A stretch of DNA of 64,000 bases from Bradyrhizobium sp. AUGA SZCCT0158 (GTDB lineage Bacteria; Pseudomonadota; Alphaproteobacteria; Rhizobiales; Xanthobacteraceae), in NCBI RefSeq assembly GCF_018130065.1, contig NZ_JAFCME010000012.1, positions 62,001 through 126,000 on the forward strand. The letters run 5' to 3'. The translations under genes were made by a program, and so were the position numbers. Below, one piece after another: positions 17,209-25,205 of this stretch. The first letter of the stretch is position 1, and the number at the start of each line of letters is the position of its first letter. A model generated the notes under the pieces. The model saw nothing but the letters and a program-made list of their open reading frames with translations, had not been told where the DNA came from and made no database searches.

Positions 17209-17216
17209 GATCCCAG

Positions 17217-18086
17217 ATGACCTCACCTCGCCTCGCGACCTATTCAATCGGCGGCGCCGCCAAGTATGGCGCCGTGACGGATGCCGGCATCGTCGATCTT
17301 TCCGCGCGCTTCGGCAAGGAGTATCCGACGCTGCGCGAAGCCATTGCCGCCGGCGCATTGACAAAACTAGCCGAGGACGCCGCAAAGCGCTCGCCGGATC
17401 ATGCGCTCGACGCCATCACATGGCAGCCGCCGATCCCGGCGCCGGAAAAGATCATCTGCATCGGCGTGAACTATCCGGACCGCAACGCCGAGTACAAGGA
17501 CGGCCAGGACGCGCCGAAGTTTCCCAGCATGTTCATGCGCACGCCGCGCTCCTTTGTCGGCCACAACGCGCCGCTGATCCGCCCGCGCGCGTCAGCGCAG
17601 CTCGATTACGAGGGCGAACTGGTGCTGGTGATCGGCAAGGCCGGCCGCCATATCAGGGAGAGCGACGCGCTGGATCACATCGCCGCCGTAACGCTCTGCA
17701 ATGAAGGCACGATCCGCGACTGGGTGCGGCATGCCAAGTTCAACGTCACGCAGGGCAAGAATTTTGATTCCACCGGCAGTCTTGGCCCATGGCTGGTTCC
17801 CTACACCTGTGAAGCACAAATTGCGGACGTCCGCCTGACCACAAAGGTCAATAGCGAGACGCGGCAGGACGACCGCACCTCGCGGCTGATCTTCGGTTTC
17901 CGCTACCTCCTCAACTACATCTCGACCTTCACCACGCTGGTCCCCGGTGACGTCATCGTGACGGGAACACCGACGGGCGCCGGCGCACGGTTCGATCCGC
18001 CCCGCTACCTGAAGCCGGGCGACGTGATCGAAGTCGAAGCCGAAGGCGTCGGCATCTTGCGCAACGGCGTCGCCGACGAAACCTGA
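17217..18086 (+). CDS. hpaG: FAH-family 5-oxopent-3-ene-1,2,5-tricarboxylate decarboxylase (HpaG-like)
   Basis: Single-domain fumarylacetoacetate-hydrolase-fold protein of 289 residues. KIICIGVNYPDRNAEY (residues 79-94), the metal acids Glu132 and Glu134 in DYEGELVLVIG, NEGTIRDW and TPTGAGA are family marks. E. coli HpaG is a tandem two-domain protein; here one domain is present, and the isomerase step is covered by HpaF. The decarboxylase role comes from the operon position. Close homologues can also be acylpyruvases. The frame is open upstream into hpaD, but the ATG 8 bases after the hpaD stop gives the family N-terminus. Confidence 0.8.
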   Translation: MTSPRLATYSIGGAAKYGAVTDAGIVDLSARFGKEYPTLREAIAAGALTKLAEDAAKRSPDHALDAITWQPPIPAPEKIICIGVNYPDRNAEYKDGQDAPKFPSMFMRTPRSFVGHNAPLIRPRASAQLDYEGELVLVIGKAGRHIRESDALDHIAAVTLCNEGTIRDWVRHAKFNVTQGKNFDSTGSLGPWLVPYTCEAQIADVRLTTKVNSETRQDDRTSRLIFGFRYLLNYISTFTTLVPGDVIVTGTPTGAGARFDPPRYLKPGDVIEVEAEGVGILRNGVADET

Positions 18087-18112
18087 TCACCCTGCAATGA
18101 TGGAACAGTGAC

Positions 18113-19741
18113 ATGACTTCAACATCCGGCGGCGAAGCGATCGTCAACGGCCTCGTCGCGCACGGCGTCGATACCGTGTTCGGCCTGCCCGGCGCGCAGG
18201 TCTACGGGCTGTTCGACGCCTTCCATCAGGCACAGCTGAAAGTGATCGGCGCGCGACACGAGCAGGCCTGCGGCTATATGGCCTTTGGCTATGCGCGCGC
18301 CAGCGGACGGCCCGGCGTGTTCAGCGTGGTCCCCGGCCCCGGCGTGCTCAACGCAAGTGCGGCGCTGCTGACGGCATTCGGCTGCAACGAGCCGGTGCTG
18401 TGCCTGACTGGCCAGGTGCCGACGGCGTTTCTCGGCAAGGGCCGCGGCCATTTGCACGAGATGCCGGACCAACTCGCAACGCTGCGCACCTTCGTCAAAT
18501 GGGCTGATAGAATCGAATATCCCGACGACGCCCCGGCAAAGGTCTCGCGCGCGTTCCAGGAAATGCTGTCGGGACGCCGCGGTCCCGTGTCGCTGGAAAT
18601 GCCGTGGGACGTGTTCACGCAGCGTGCGCAGGTCGGCGGTTCAGAGCCGTTCGATCCCTTCCCGGCGCCGCAGCCTGATCCTGATCGTATCAAAGCGGCC
18701 GCGGCGCTGGTCTCCGGCAGCAAGCGGCCGATGATCTTTGTCGGCAGCGGCGCGATCGACGCATCCGAGGAAATCCTCGAACTCGCCGAAATGATTGATG
18801 CGCCCGTGGTGGCGTTCCGCAGCGGCCGTGGCATCGTCTCCAACGCGCACGAACTAGGGCTGACGATGGCGGCGGCCTACAAGCTGTGGCCGCAGACCGA
18901 TTTGATGATCGGAATCGGGACGCGCATGGAATTGCCGGCATCGGGCTTTCGGTGGCCGTTCCAGCCGGCCGGCTTGAAGTCCATTCGTATCGATATCGAT
19001 CCGTCGGAAATGCGACGGCTGACGCCGGACGCCGCCGTGGTCGCCGATGCCAGGGCCGGCACCGCCGATCTGGTCGCCGCCGTGAAAAAGGCCGGTTACA
19101 GCAGGACCAGCGGACGCCGCGCCGCGATCCGCGAAGCCACCGCCGCCGCGCATCAGGAGATCCAGAAGGTTCAGCCGCAGATGGCGTATCTGAACATCCT
19201 GCGCGAGGTGCTGCCGACGAATGCCATCGTCACCGACGAACTGTCGCAGGTCGGCTTCGCCTCCTGGTACGGTTTTCCGATCTACGAGCCGCGTACCTTC
19301 ATCACGTCAGGCTATCAGGGCACGCTCGGCTCTGGATTCCCGACCGCGCTCGGCGCCAAGGTCGCGCATCCGGAGCGGCCGGTGGTCGCGATCACGGGTG
19401 ACGGCGGTTTTATGTTCGGCGTGCAGGAACTTTCAACCGCGGTGCAGTTCAAGATCGGCGTGGTAACGCTGATCTTCAACAACAACGCCTATGGCAATGT
19501 GCGGCGCGACCAGCGCGAGCGTTTCGACGGCCGCGTGGTGGCGTCCGATCTCGTCAATCCGGATTTCGTCAAGCTCGCGGAATCCTTCGGCGTCGGTGCC
19601 GCGCGCGTCACCTCGCCCGATCACTTCCGCGCCGCGCTGGAAAAGGCGCTGGCCGATGGCGGGCCCTATGTGATTTCGGTGGAAGTGCCGACCGACTCCG
19701 AGGTCAGCCCGTGGAAGTTCATCCATCCGGCGATGCCGTAA
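18113..19741 (+). CDS. Acetolactate-synthase-like thiamine-diphosphate enzyme
   Basis: ThDP-dependent enzyme of 542 residues with the three domains of the acetolactate synthase superfamily. Glu50 (GARHEQACGY) is the cofactor-activating glutamate. The GDGG motif begins at residue 429 and the ThDP/Mg block ends at NNNAYGN near 462. The central domain runs from about 190 to 330. Presence of the glutamate argues against glyoxylate carboligase. It begins 26 bases after hpaG and is likely co-transcribed, so it may act on a product or precursor of the pathway, for example an arylpyruvate, pyruvate or succinic semialdehyde. That link is inference; the true substrate is unknown. Confidence 0.85.
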   Translation: MTSTSGGEAIVNGLVAHGVDTVFGLPGAQVYGLFDAFHQAQLKVIGARHEQACGYMAFGYARASGRPGVFSVVPGPGVLNASAALLTAFGCNEPVLCLTGQVPTAFLGKGRGHLHEMPDQLATLRTFVKWADRIEYPDDAPAKVSRAFQEMLSGRRGPVSLEMPWDVFTQRAQVGGSEPFDPFPAPQPDPDRIKAAAALVSGSKRPMIFVGSGAIDASEEILELAEMIDAPVVAFRSGRGIVSNAHELGLTMAAAYKLWPQTDLMIGIGTRMELPASGFRWPFQPAGLKSIRIDIDPSEMRRLTPDAAVVADARAGTADLVAAVKKAGYSRTSGRRAAIREATAAAHQEIQKVQPQMAYLNILREVLPTNAIVTDELSQVGFASWYGFPIYEPRTFITSGYQGTLGSGFPTALGAKVAHPERPVVAITGDGGFMFGVQELSTAVQFKIGVVTLIFNNNAYGNVRRDQRERFDGRVVASDLVNPDFVKLAESFGVGAARVTSPDHFRAALEKALADGGPYVISVEVPTDSEVSPWKFIHPAMP

Positions 19742-20980
19742 CTAAGCCCCCCGCGCCATCGCGCCGCGCTGTACCCGCGAAGCCGCGATCACCAACAGGC
19801 CCGCACCCGCGACCGTCCAGCAGGCGACCGGCGCCCAGTGCAACAATGGCGCGTATTCCGGCAGCTTTTGCAGGCCGCCGGCGACTGCCGCCATCCGCGC
19901 AAAGGTCGCCAGCGCCAGCGCTGAAAACATCAGCCCGATCACCTTGCCCTCGGCGCCGGTGTCGCCGATCGCCAGCGCCGCCGATACCGCGCTCATCAGC
20001 ATGCAACCCCACGCCGCGCCCGCCACAAACTGCGCGACGATCAGGATGTTGAGACTGCTCGACAATTCTGCGGCGAGCACTGCCAGCGCGCCCAACAGGC
20101 CGGCGGCACCCATCACGATCAGCCCGCCGCGGTGCTTGACCACGACACTCGCCGGAAACATCGCGATGTTGAAGCCGATCCAGAACACCGGCAACAGCCA
20201 CTGCAGCTGATCTTGCGTCGTGAAACGCAGGAAGAACGACGAACTGTTGAGGCTGAAGTGCAGTTGATAGCCGAGCGACAGGATCACCATCGAGGCGATG
20301 AAGAACATGGGGATCGTGCTGAGCGCTTTGGGTGGGACTGCCTTCTCGCTCGGGGCGGGCGCTTGTGCCACAGCGTCGCGCTCGACCTTCGACAGCGCCA
20401 ATGTGGTGAGCAGCAGGACGACGCCCGAGATCAGGAACGGCAGCCGCGGATCATGGTTGCGCAGCACCGTTCCAAGATAGGGCGAGATCGCGCCGGCCAG
20501 GCCGTAACCCAGCATCGCCAGCGCCGCCAGCAACGGCACCTGTGACCGCGCGCGATGCTTGCCGAGCAGCGTCAGCGGCGGCGCACGCAACGCCGACGAC
20601 GTCACGACCCAGATCACGATCAGCACGATGAACCAGGCTTGCGCGCCCGGACCCGTGCCGGCCACGAACGGCAACGCCACGAACGCCGCGCAGGAGATCG
20701 CGGTCAGGATGCCGACGAAGACACCGAGCCGGCCGATAAAGGGGGCGATCTTGTCGGCCGCGATTCCCATCGCGGTGTCGGTGATGGTGAAGATCGCCTG
20801 ATCGAGCATCAGGATGAAGATCACCATGCCGGGTGCGATCCCGACCTGCGCTGCAAGCTTCGGCAGATAGATGACGTAAGTGGTCCAGCCCAGCGTGAAG
20901 ATCAGTTGCAGCACGGCCAGGTAGATGCCGGTGCCGCTGGCGCCCGCGCGGCTGTCGGCTTTTGCCTCAGTCGTGGTCAT
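19742..20980 (-). CDS. MFS transporter
   Basis: Major facilitator superfamily permease of 412 residues with about twelve hydrophobic segments. It has a loop after the second segment (GIAADKIAPFIGRLGVFVG), a long charged central loop around residue 210 (SKVERDAVAQAPAPSEKAVPP, split across the loop) and a C-terminal half with similar spacing. Direction and substrate are unknown. The frame extends upstream through a repeat, but MTTTEAK with GGAGCGAAAT before it is the natural start. The stop codon abuts that of the ThDP enzyme on the other strand, so the two genes converge with no gap. Sugar or aromatic acid uptake would fit the neighbourhood but is not shown. Confidence 0.82.
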   Translation of the reverse strand: MTTTEAKADSRAGASGTGIYLAVLQLIFTLGWTTYVIYLPKLAAQVGIAPGMVIFILMLDQAIFTITDTAMGIAADKIAPFIGRLGVFVGILTAISCAAFVALPFVAGTGPGAQAWFIVLIVIWVVTSSALRAPPLTLLGKHRARSQVPLLAALAMLGYGLAGAISPYLGTVLRNHDPRLPFLISGVVLLLTTLALSKVERDAVAQAPAPSEKAVPPKALSTIPMFFIASMVILSLGYQLHFSLNSSSFFLRFTTQDQLQWLLPVFWIGFNIAMFPASVVVKHRGGLIVMGAAGLLGALAVLAAELSSSLNILIVAQFVAGAAWGCMLMSAVSAALAIGDTGAEGKVIGLMFSALALATFARMAAVAGGLQKLPEYAPLLHWAPVACWTVAGAGLLVIAASRVQRGAMARGA

Positions 20981-21038
20981 ATTTCGCTCCCCGCCCGACG
21001 GAGAGCATAGACCAGACGAAACTTCGATGGGAAGTCCT

Positions 21039-21192
21039 TCCCTCTCTTCCTTCTCCCCTTGTGGGAGAAGGTGGCGCGAAGCGCCGGATGAGGGGTCTCT
21101 ATCGTCATCGCGAAATCCTGCCGTGAGGAAGCAACCCCTCACCCGTCTTCGCTTCGCGAAGCCACCCTCTCCCACAAGGGGAGAGGGGAAGA
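21039..21192. repeat. Palindromic repeat family F, copy 1
   Basis: CTTCTCCCCTTGTGGGAGAA at one end pairs with CTCTCCCACAAGGGGAGAGG at the other. Inner blocks GCGCGAAGCGCCGGATGAGG and CCTCACCC also pair in part. It lies 5 bases beyond the alkB stop codon. Confidence 0.85.
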
Positions 21193-21197
21193 GACCA

Positions 21198-21863
21198 TCA
21201 ACGCGCTTTTCGAAAAGTCAGGTTGATGCGCTGGCGGCCCATGGCTGCGTGTTCGCCGTCGGCCAGCGGGGCCACGCCGTGAAAGAACAGCCGCGACGGC
21301 CCGCCCCAGACCACGACGTCGCCATGCACCAGCCGAAACCGGGCCGGCTTGTCGCTGCGTTTTGATCCCCCGAACAGGAAGATCGCGGGTATCCCGAGCG
21401 ACACCGAGACGATCGGCGCGGCAAAATCCTGCTCGTCCCTGTCCTGATGCAGCGACATCCGGGCGCCTGGCTGGTAGCGGTTGATCAGGCAGGCATCGGG
21501 TGAAAAGTGTTCGAAGCCGCCTTCGGTCGCCGCTTCGGCGGCCAGTCCGCGAAACACCGCGGGCATCGCCGGCCACGGCTGGCCGGACTCGGGATCGACA
21601 CCGTCATAGCGATAGCCGGTGCGATCGGTGACCCAGCCGGCATTGCCGCAATTGGTCATCGCCACCGACATCTGATGGCCGCCCGGCGTCGACATATGAC
21701 GAAACGGCGCCTGCGCCACGATCCCGCGCAGCGCCGGAATCAGATCGGCTTCAAAGCGCAGCGCGAAGCCGCGCAGCAGCACGGCGCCGTCGGCCATCGC
21801 TTCTCGCGACGGCGGCACATCGGCGATGGCGTCGAACAAATCTGCAGTCAATGCGCTTCGCAC
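21198..21863 (-). CDS. alkB: AlkB-type alkylated-nucleic-acid demethylase
   Basis: Fe(II)/2-oxoglutarate dioxygenase of 221 residues that removes alkyl groups from damaged DNA bases such as 1-methyladenine and 3-methylcytosine. Iron ligands His139, Asp141 (SLHQDRDE) and His195 (RLFFHGV) are present, and the RINLTFR motif supplies the 2-oxoglutarate and substrate arginines Arg212 and Arg218. CLINRYQPGARMSLHQD is diagnostic for AlkB. It starts 15 bases after the upstream 2-oxoglutarate oxygenase gene and should be co-transcribed. No ada gene is in the window, so any adaptive-response control would act from elsewhere. Confidence 0.93.
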   Translation of the reverse strand: MRSALTADLFDAIADVPPSREAMADGAVLLRGFALRFEADLIPALRGIVAQAPFRHMSTPGGHQMSVAMTNCGNAGWVTDRTGYRYDGVDPESGQPWPAMPAVFRGLAAEAATEGGFEHFSPDACLINRYQPGARMSLHQDRDEQDFAAPIVSVSLGIPAIFLFGGSKRSDKPARFRLVHGDVVVWGGPSRLFFHGVAPLADGEHAAMGRQRINLTFRKAR

Positions 21864-21878
21864 TCACATGGCGGTGAA

Positions 21879-22625
21879 TTACTTGGCGTCGTGAAAGATC
21901 ACGCCGACGGTATGACGGTGGCCGGACCGGATCTGGCTGACGCCATGGCGCAGATTAACGCGATAGAACCCGCGCGTCCCCTGCACCGGGCGGTGATGCA
22001 CAGCAAATGCCACCGCGTCGCCTTGTGTGAGCGGCACCACCTCGGGCCGCGACTGCATCCGCGGCCGCTGCTCGGTCAGCACGAACTCGCCACCGGTGAA
22101 ATCGCGCCCCGGTTCCGAGAGCAGGATCGCGACCTGCAGCGGGAACACATGCTCGCCATAGAGATCCTGATGCAGGCAATTGTAGTCGCCGGGCCCATAT
22201 TGCAGCAGCAGCGGCGTCGGCCGAATTTGCCCCGCGTCATGGCAGCGCTTCAGGAATGCCTGATGCGCCAGGGGATAGCGGATATCGATCCCCATCGTCT
22301 GGTTCCAGCGATTGGCAATACCGCACAGCCGCGCATACAGCGCCGGGCGCAGTTCCGCGATCAGGTCGGGCAGTGGATAGGAAAAATACTTGTATTCGCC
22401 GCGCCCAAAACCGTGACGCCCCATCACGATGCGGCTGCGGAACTTGCTGTCATCAGGATACAGCGCCGCGATCGCCCGGCATTCGTCCGGCGACAGCAAT
22501 CCCTTCAGCACGGCGCAGCCCTGCCCGTCGAGATCGGCCGTCACCTGCGTCCAGTCGATGGCATCGACCCGGGCGGCGATGTCGGGGGAGGCGTGGCGAT
22601 CGGTGGTTTTTGCGGTGGCTTTCAT
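21879..22625 (-). CDS. 2-oxoglutarate/Fe(II) oxygenase (Oxygenase-NA family)
   Basis: Predicted 2-oxoglutarate/Fe(II) oxygenase of 248 residues. Iron ligands are His152 and Asp154 (CLHQDLYGEHVFPLQ) and His227 (NLRHGVSQ), with an arginine near 233-237 for 2-oxoglutarate (RSGHRHTVGVIFHDA). The family (PF09859 type) often sits beside alkB or ada in alphaproteobacteria and is thought to take part in alkylation damage handling. The substrate is unproven. Reading frame continues upstream into repeat sequence; MKATAKT gives the usual N-terminus. First gene of the two-gene operon. Confidence 0.85.
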   Translation of the reverse strand: MKATAKTTDRHASPDIAARVDAIDWTQVTADLDGQGCAVLKGLLSPDECRAIAALYPDDSKFRSRIVMGRHGFGRGEYKYFSYPLPDLIAELRPALYARLCGIANRWNQTMGIDIRYPLAHQAFLKRCHDAGQIRPTPLLLQYGPGDYNCLHQDLYGEHVFPLQVAILLSEPGRDFTGGEFVLTEQRPRMQSRPEVVPLTQGDAVAFAVHHRPVQGTRGFYRVNLRHGVSQIRSGHRHTVGVIFHDAK

Positions 22626-22678
22626 GGCGGGCAGTTTCGCAAGACGGGTAGCGGTGTGCCACCCGATTTCCGTTAAGC

Positions 22679-22815
22679 GTCGTCCCGGCCTAGTGCGCAA
22701 TTGCGCACGGGGGCCGGGACCCATAGCCACCGGCGGGAATGTTGCGAAAGGTCTCTGCCGTCGTGCCTAATCGACAGATCACGCGGTATGGGTCCCGGCT
22801 CAAGGCCGGGACGAC
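22679..22815. repeat. Palindromic repeat family A, copy 2, with inserted AATT palindrome
   Basis: Ends GTCGTCCCGG and CCGGGACGAC as in copy 1. In the left arm the short loop between the CCCGGCC and GGCCGGG halves is replaced by TAG plus the 16-base perfect palindrome GTGCGCAATTGCGCAC (22693-22708). The right end is 4 bases from the DUF2848 gene stop. Confidence 0.9.
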
Positions 22816-22818
22816 AAA

Positions 22819-23514
22819 TCAACCCAACACCGGCAGCGCAATCACATCATAGCCGTGGCCGATCTTGCGCTTCAGCACTGGGTCTTCCAGTTCGAACTCG
22901 AAGCGATCAGCCGGGCGGATGCCGCCCTTGGCCGCGAAGGTGCCGCCGAACATCGCGCAGCCGTCCGGCAGGCCTTTGCCGCCAAAGCCGCGTTCGATCA
23001 GGTCCTTGACCGGCAGCATGGCATCGAGCGTGCCCTCCTGGTACAGCACCTTCTTGCCGTCGATGACGGCCCAGGAGCGCAGGATCATCTGGTCCCAGTG
23101 GCCGATGATCTCCTCCAGCTCCCACAGCGTGGATGCCATCGGCTTGTCGCACATCTGCTTGGAAACCGTGACGCTGTAGGCTTCCACCTTGCGATCGGTA
23201 TGGTCGGAGCCGCAGCCGACAAGGATCCGCCCCTGCCAGCCGATCAGCACGAACTCGACCTCACCGCTGGAATCGCCGCCGCTGACTTCGATGTTGTCAG
23301 TGGTGGTGATCCGGCACGCGGAAACACGGTAGTAGATCGGCGTCGAGGCCGGCCGCGCGATGCCGATCGCTTCCAGTTCCGCAATGTGCTTGTCGCGCGC
23401 CACCGGATCGCGCCCGGTCCAGCCGGCAATCACGGCTTGATCGATCGCCAGCGTCAGCGGCGTCGGCGCGCCCTTGTCCTGAACAGTAAAGGTAAGATCA
23501 ACCACGGATGACAT
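22819..23514 (-). CDS. DUF2848 family protein
   Basis: Protein of 231 residues matching DUF2848, an uncharacterised alphaproteobacterial family. Recognisable blocks are GWTGRDPVARDKHIAELEAIG near the start (residues about 31-51), VGCGSDHTDRKVE in the middle, and FGGTFAAKGGIRPADRFEFEL near the end. The last block resembles the C-terminal fold of fumarylacetoacetate hydrolases, suggesting a distant hydrolase relation; that is only a resemblance. MSSVVDLTF is taken as the start; it overlaps the end of the amidase gene by 17 bases, which indicates coupling. Probably the last gene of a four-gene operon. Confidence 0.75.
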   Translation of the reverse strand: MSSVVDLTFTVQDKGAPTPLTLAIDQAVIAGWTGRDPVARDKHIAELEAIGIARPASTPIYYRVSACRITTTDNIEVSGGDSSGEVEFVLIGWQGRILVGCGSDHTDRKVEAYSVTVSKQMCDKPMASTLWELEEIIGHWDQMILRSWAVIDGKKVLYQEGTLDAMLPVKDLIERGFGGKGLPDGCAMFGGTFAAKGGIRPADRFEFELEDPVLKRKIGHGYDVIALPVLG

Positions 23515-24853
23515 TCTCCATTCCAGCCGCGAGTTCAAAGATGCAGCGATCTCTTCCGCCAGCGCCCGCCAGCATCAAGCCGACCGGCACCTCGCCTTCG
23601 CGGTGCGCGGGCAGCGAGATCGCGCAGCCGTCGAGCATGTTGATCAGCGTGCAGTTGCGCAACGCGCGCAGGTTCTGCGTGGCAAACGCCTTGTCGTCCG
23701 CGAGATCGGCGATCTTGGGCGGGGTGTTCGCCGTGGTCGGCATGACGAGCGCGTCATAGGGGGCGATGCGCGCCTCGGTATGCTCGATGAACGATTTTCG
23801 CGCGCCGAGCAGATCGATGTAGTCGGCGGCGCTCATGCCTTCGCCGCGCAGGATGCGGACGTGCACGCGGGGATCGTAGACGTCGCCCTTGCTGACGATC
23901 AAATAGCGGTGCCAGGCATAGCTTTCGGATGCTGCAAAGCCGCCTTTGGCGTTCATCGCGCCAACATCGAGGAATTCCGGCACCTCGATCCGTTCGATCA
24001 GCGCGCCCTGCCGCGACAGCGTTTCCAATGCGCGCTCAAAGGTCTTTGCGACTTCGTCATCGAGATCATCGAGCGCGACCGTGGTCGGCACCGCGAGCCG
24101 CATGCCCCTGACAGGGCGCGGCTGCAGGACAGGCAGTTCGGGTTCATCGGCCAGCACGGCGTCCATCGTCGCGCAGCACTGCACCGTGCGCGCCAGCGGC
24201 CCAAAACTGTCGAGCGAGGATGACAGCGGCACGCCGCCGTCGAGCGGCACGCGGCGCTGCGTCGGCTTGAAGCCGACGATGCCGTTGAACGCCGCCGGAA
24301 TCCGGCAGGAGCCGCCGGTGTCGGTGCCGAGCGCACCATGGGCCATGCCGTCGGCGACCGAGACCGCCGCGCCCGAAGACGAGCCGCCAGGCACGTGGCC
24401 GACGCCGCGGTTCCAGGTGCTTTTCGGCGTACCGTAATGCGGGTTGATGCCGATGCCGGAATAGGCGAACTCGGTCATGTTGGTGCGGCCGATCACGATG
24501 AAGCCGGCGCGGCGCAGCCGTGCCACCACGGGCGCATCGGCTTCTGCCGGCGTGCAGTCTTCCTCGAGCGCCCGCGAGCCGGCGCGGGTCACCTGCCCCT
24601 TGATGTCGAACAGATCCTTGATCGAGACCGGGATGCCGGCAAACGGCGACGGCGCCGCATGGGCCTTGCGCAGCCGGTCCATCGCGTCGGCCGCACCAAT
24701 GGCGCCTTCCTTGTCGACATGGATGAAGGCGCGCGACCCCTCACCCGAGGCGTCGGCGATTTTGGCGAGACATGCCTCGACCAGCTTGCGGGCGGAGGTC
24801 GCTCCGCTATCGAGATCGGCGGCGAGTGAGGCAAGTGTTGTTGTGTTCGGCAT
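23498..24853 (-). CDS. Amidase-signature-family amidohydrolase
   Basis: Cytoplasmic amidase of 451 residues with the Ser-cis-Ser-Lys triad visible: Lys79 (VSIKDLFD), the serines of GGSSSGAAV around residue 158, and nucleophile Ser182 in DTGGSCRIPA. It would hydrolyse a carboxamide to acid and ammonia; related enzymes include GatA, allophanate hydrolase and aryl amidases. There are no GatB or GatC partners nearby, so a catabolic amidase is more likely than the tRNA amidotransferase subunit. The following DUF2848 gene overlaps it, and an AtuA-type pair precedes it, suggesting a shared degradation route of unknown substrate. Confidence 0.88.
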   Translation of the reverse strand: MPNTTTLASLAADLDSGATSARKLVEACLAKIADASGEGSRAFIHVDKEGAIGAADAMDRLRKAHAAPSPFAGIPVSIKDLFDIKGQVTRAGSRALEEDCTPAEADAPVVARLRRAGFIVIGRTNMTEFAYSGIGINPHYGTPKSTWNRGVGHVPGGSSSGAAVSVADGMAHGALGTDTGGSCRIPAAFNGIVGFKPTQRRVPLDGGVPLSSSLDSFGPLARTVQCCATMDAVLADEPELPVLQPRPVRGMRLAVPTTVALDDLDDEVAKTFERALETLSRQGALIERIEVPEFLDVGAMNAKGGFAASESYAWHRYLIVSKGDVYDPRVHVRILRGEGMSAADYIDLLGARKSFIEHTEARIAPYDALVMPTTANTPPKIADLADDKAFATQNLRALRNCTLINMLDGCAISLPAHREGEVPVGLMLAGAGGRDRCIFELAAGMENVIRG

Positions 24854-24883
24854 GAGTTTCTCTCGCTGCTTCTCTTCGCTTTG

Positions 24884-25204
24884 CTACTTGTCATCTGATC
24901 CGGGCTCAATGTCGAGATCGAGCAGGGCCGAACTCAACGATTTGCCGTGGGCATCGAGCGCCAGCGAACGGGTGACGCCGCCGCCGAGCGCCTGCGTCAT
25001 CACGAAATTCAAGGCCGATAGATTGGGCAGCTCGTAGCGAACCACTTCGCCCTCGACGACCCCGGCGAAATGCGCCTTCACCCGTTCGCTGGTGACCTGC
25101 TCGCGCAGCAGCGGATAATGCTTCGCATCATAGGCGATGACGGAAATGTTCGAAATGTTGCCCTTGTCGCCGGTGCGGGAATGGGCGATCTCGCGCAGCC
25201 TCAC
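24884..25204 (-). CDS. AtuA-like ferredoxin-fold small protein
   Basis: Small protein of 106 residues that matches the C-terminal ferredoxin-like domain found in some AtuA proteins: LREIAHSRTGDKGNISNISV (residues about 3-22) is the hallmark. Start choice: a GTG one base after the stop of the AtuA-type gene, preceded by GTGGGGG as RBS, gives a protein of domain size. The open frame continues much further upstream only as an artefact inside the AtuA-type gene. Encoded separately here, it is presumably a subunit of the AtuA-like complex. Confidence 0.78.
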   Translation of the reverse strand: MRLREIAHSRTGDKGNISNISVIAYDAKHYPLLREQVTSERVKAHFAGVVEGEVVRYELPNLSALNFVMTQALGGGVTRSLALDAHGKSLSSALLDLDIEPGSDDK

Positions 25205-25205
25205 C

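Noticed and set aside
16183-17385. 400-codon minus-strand open frame opposite hpaD
   Set aside because: Shadow; the plus-strand product keeps the full dioxygenase metal triad.
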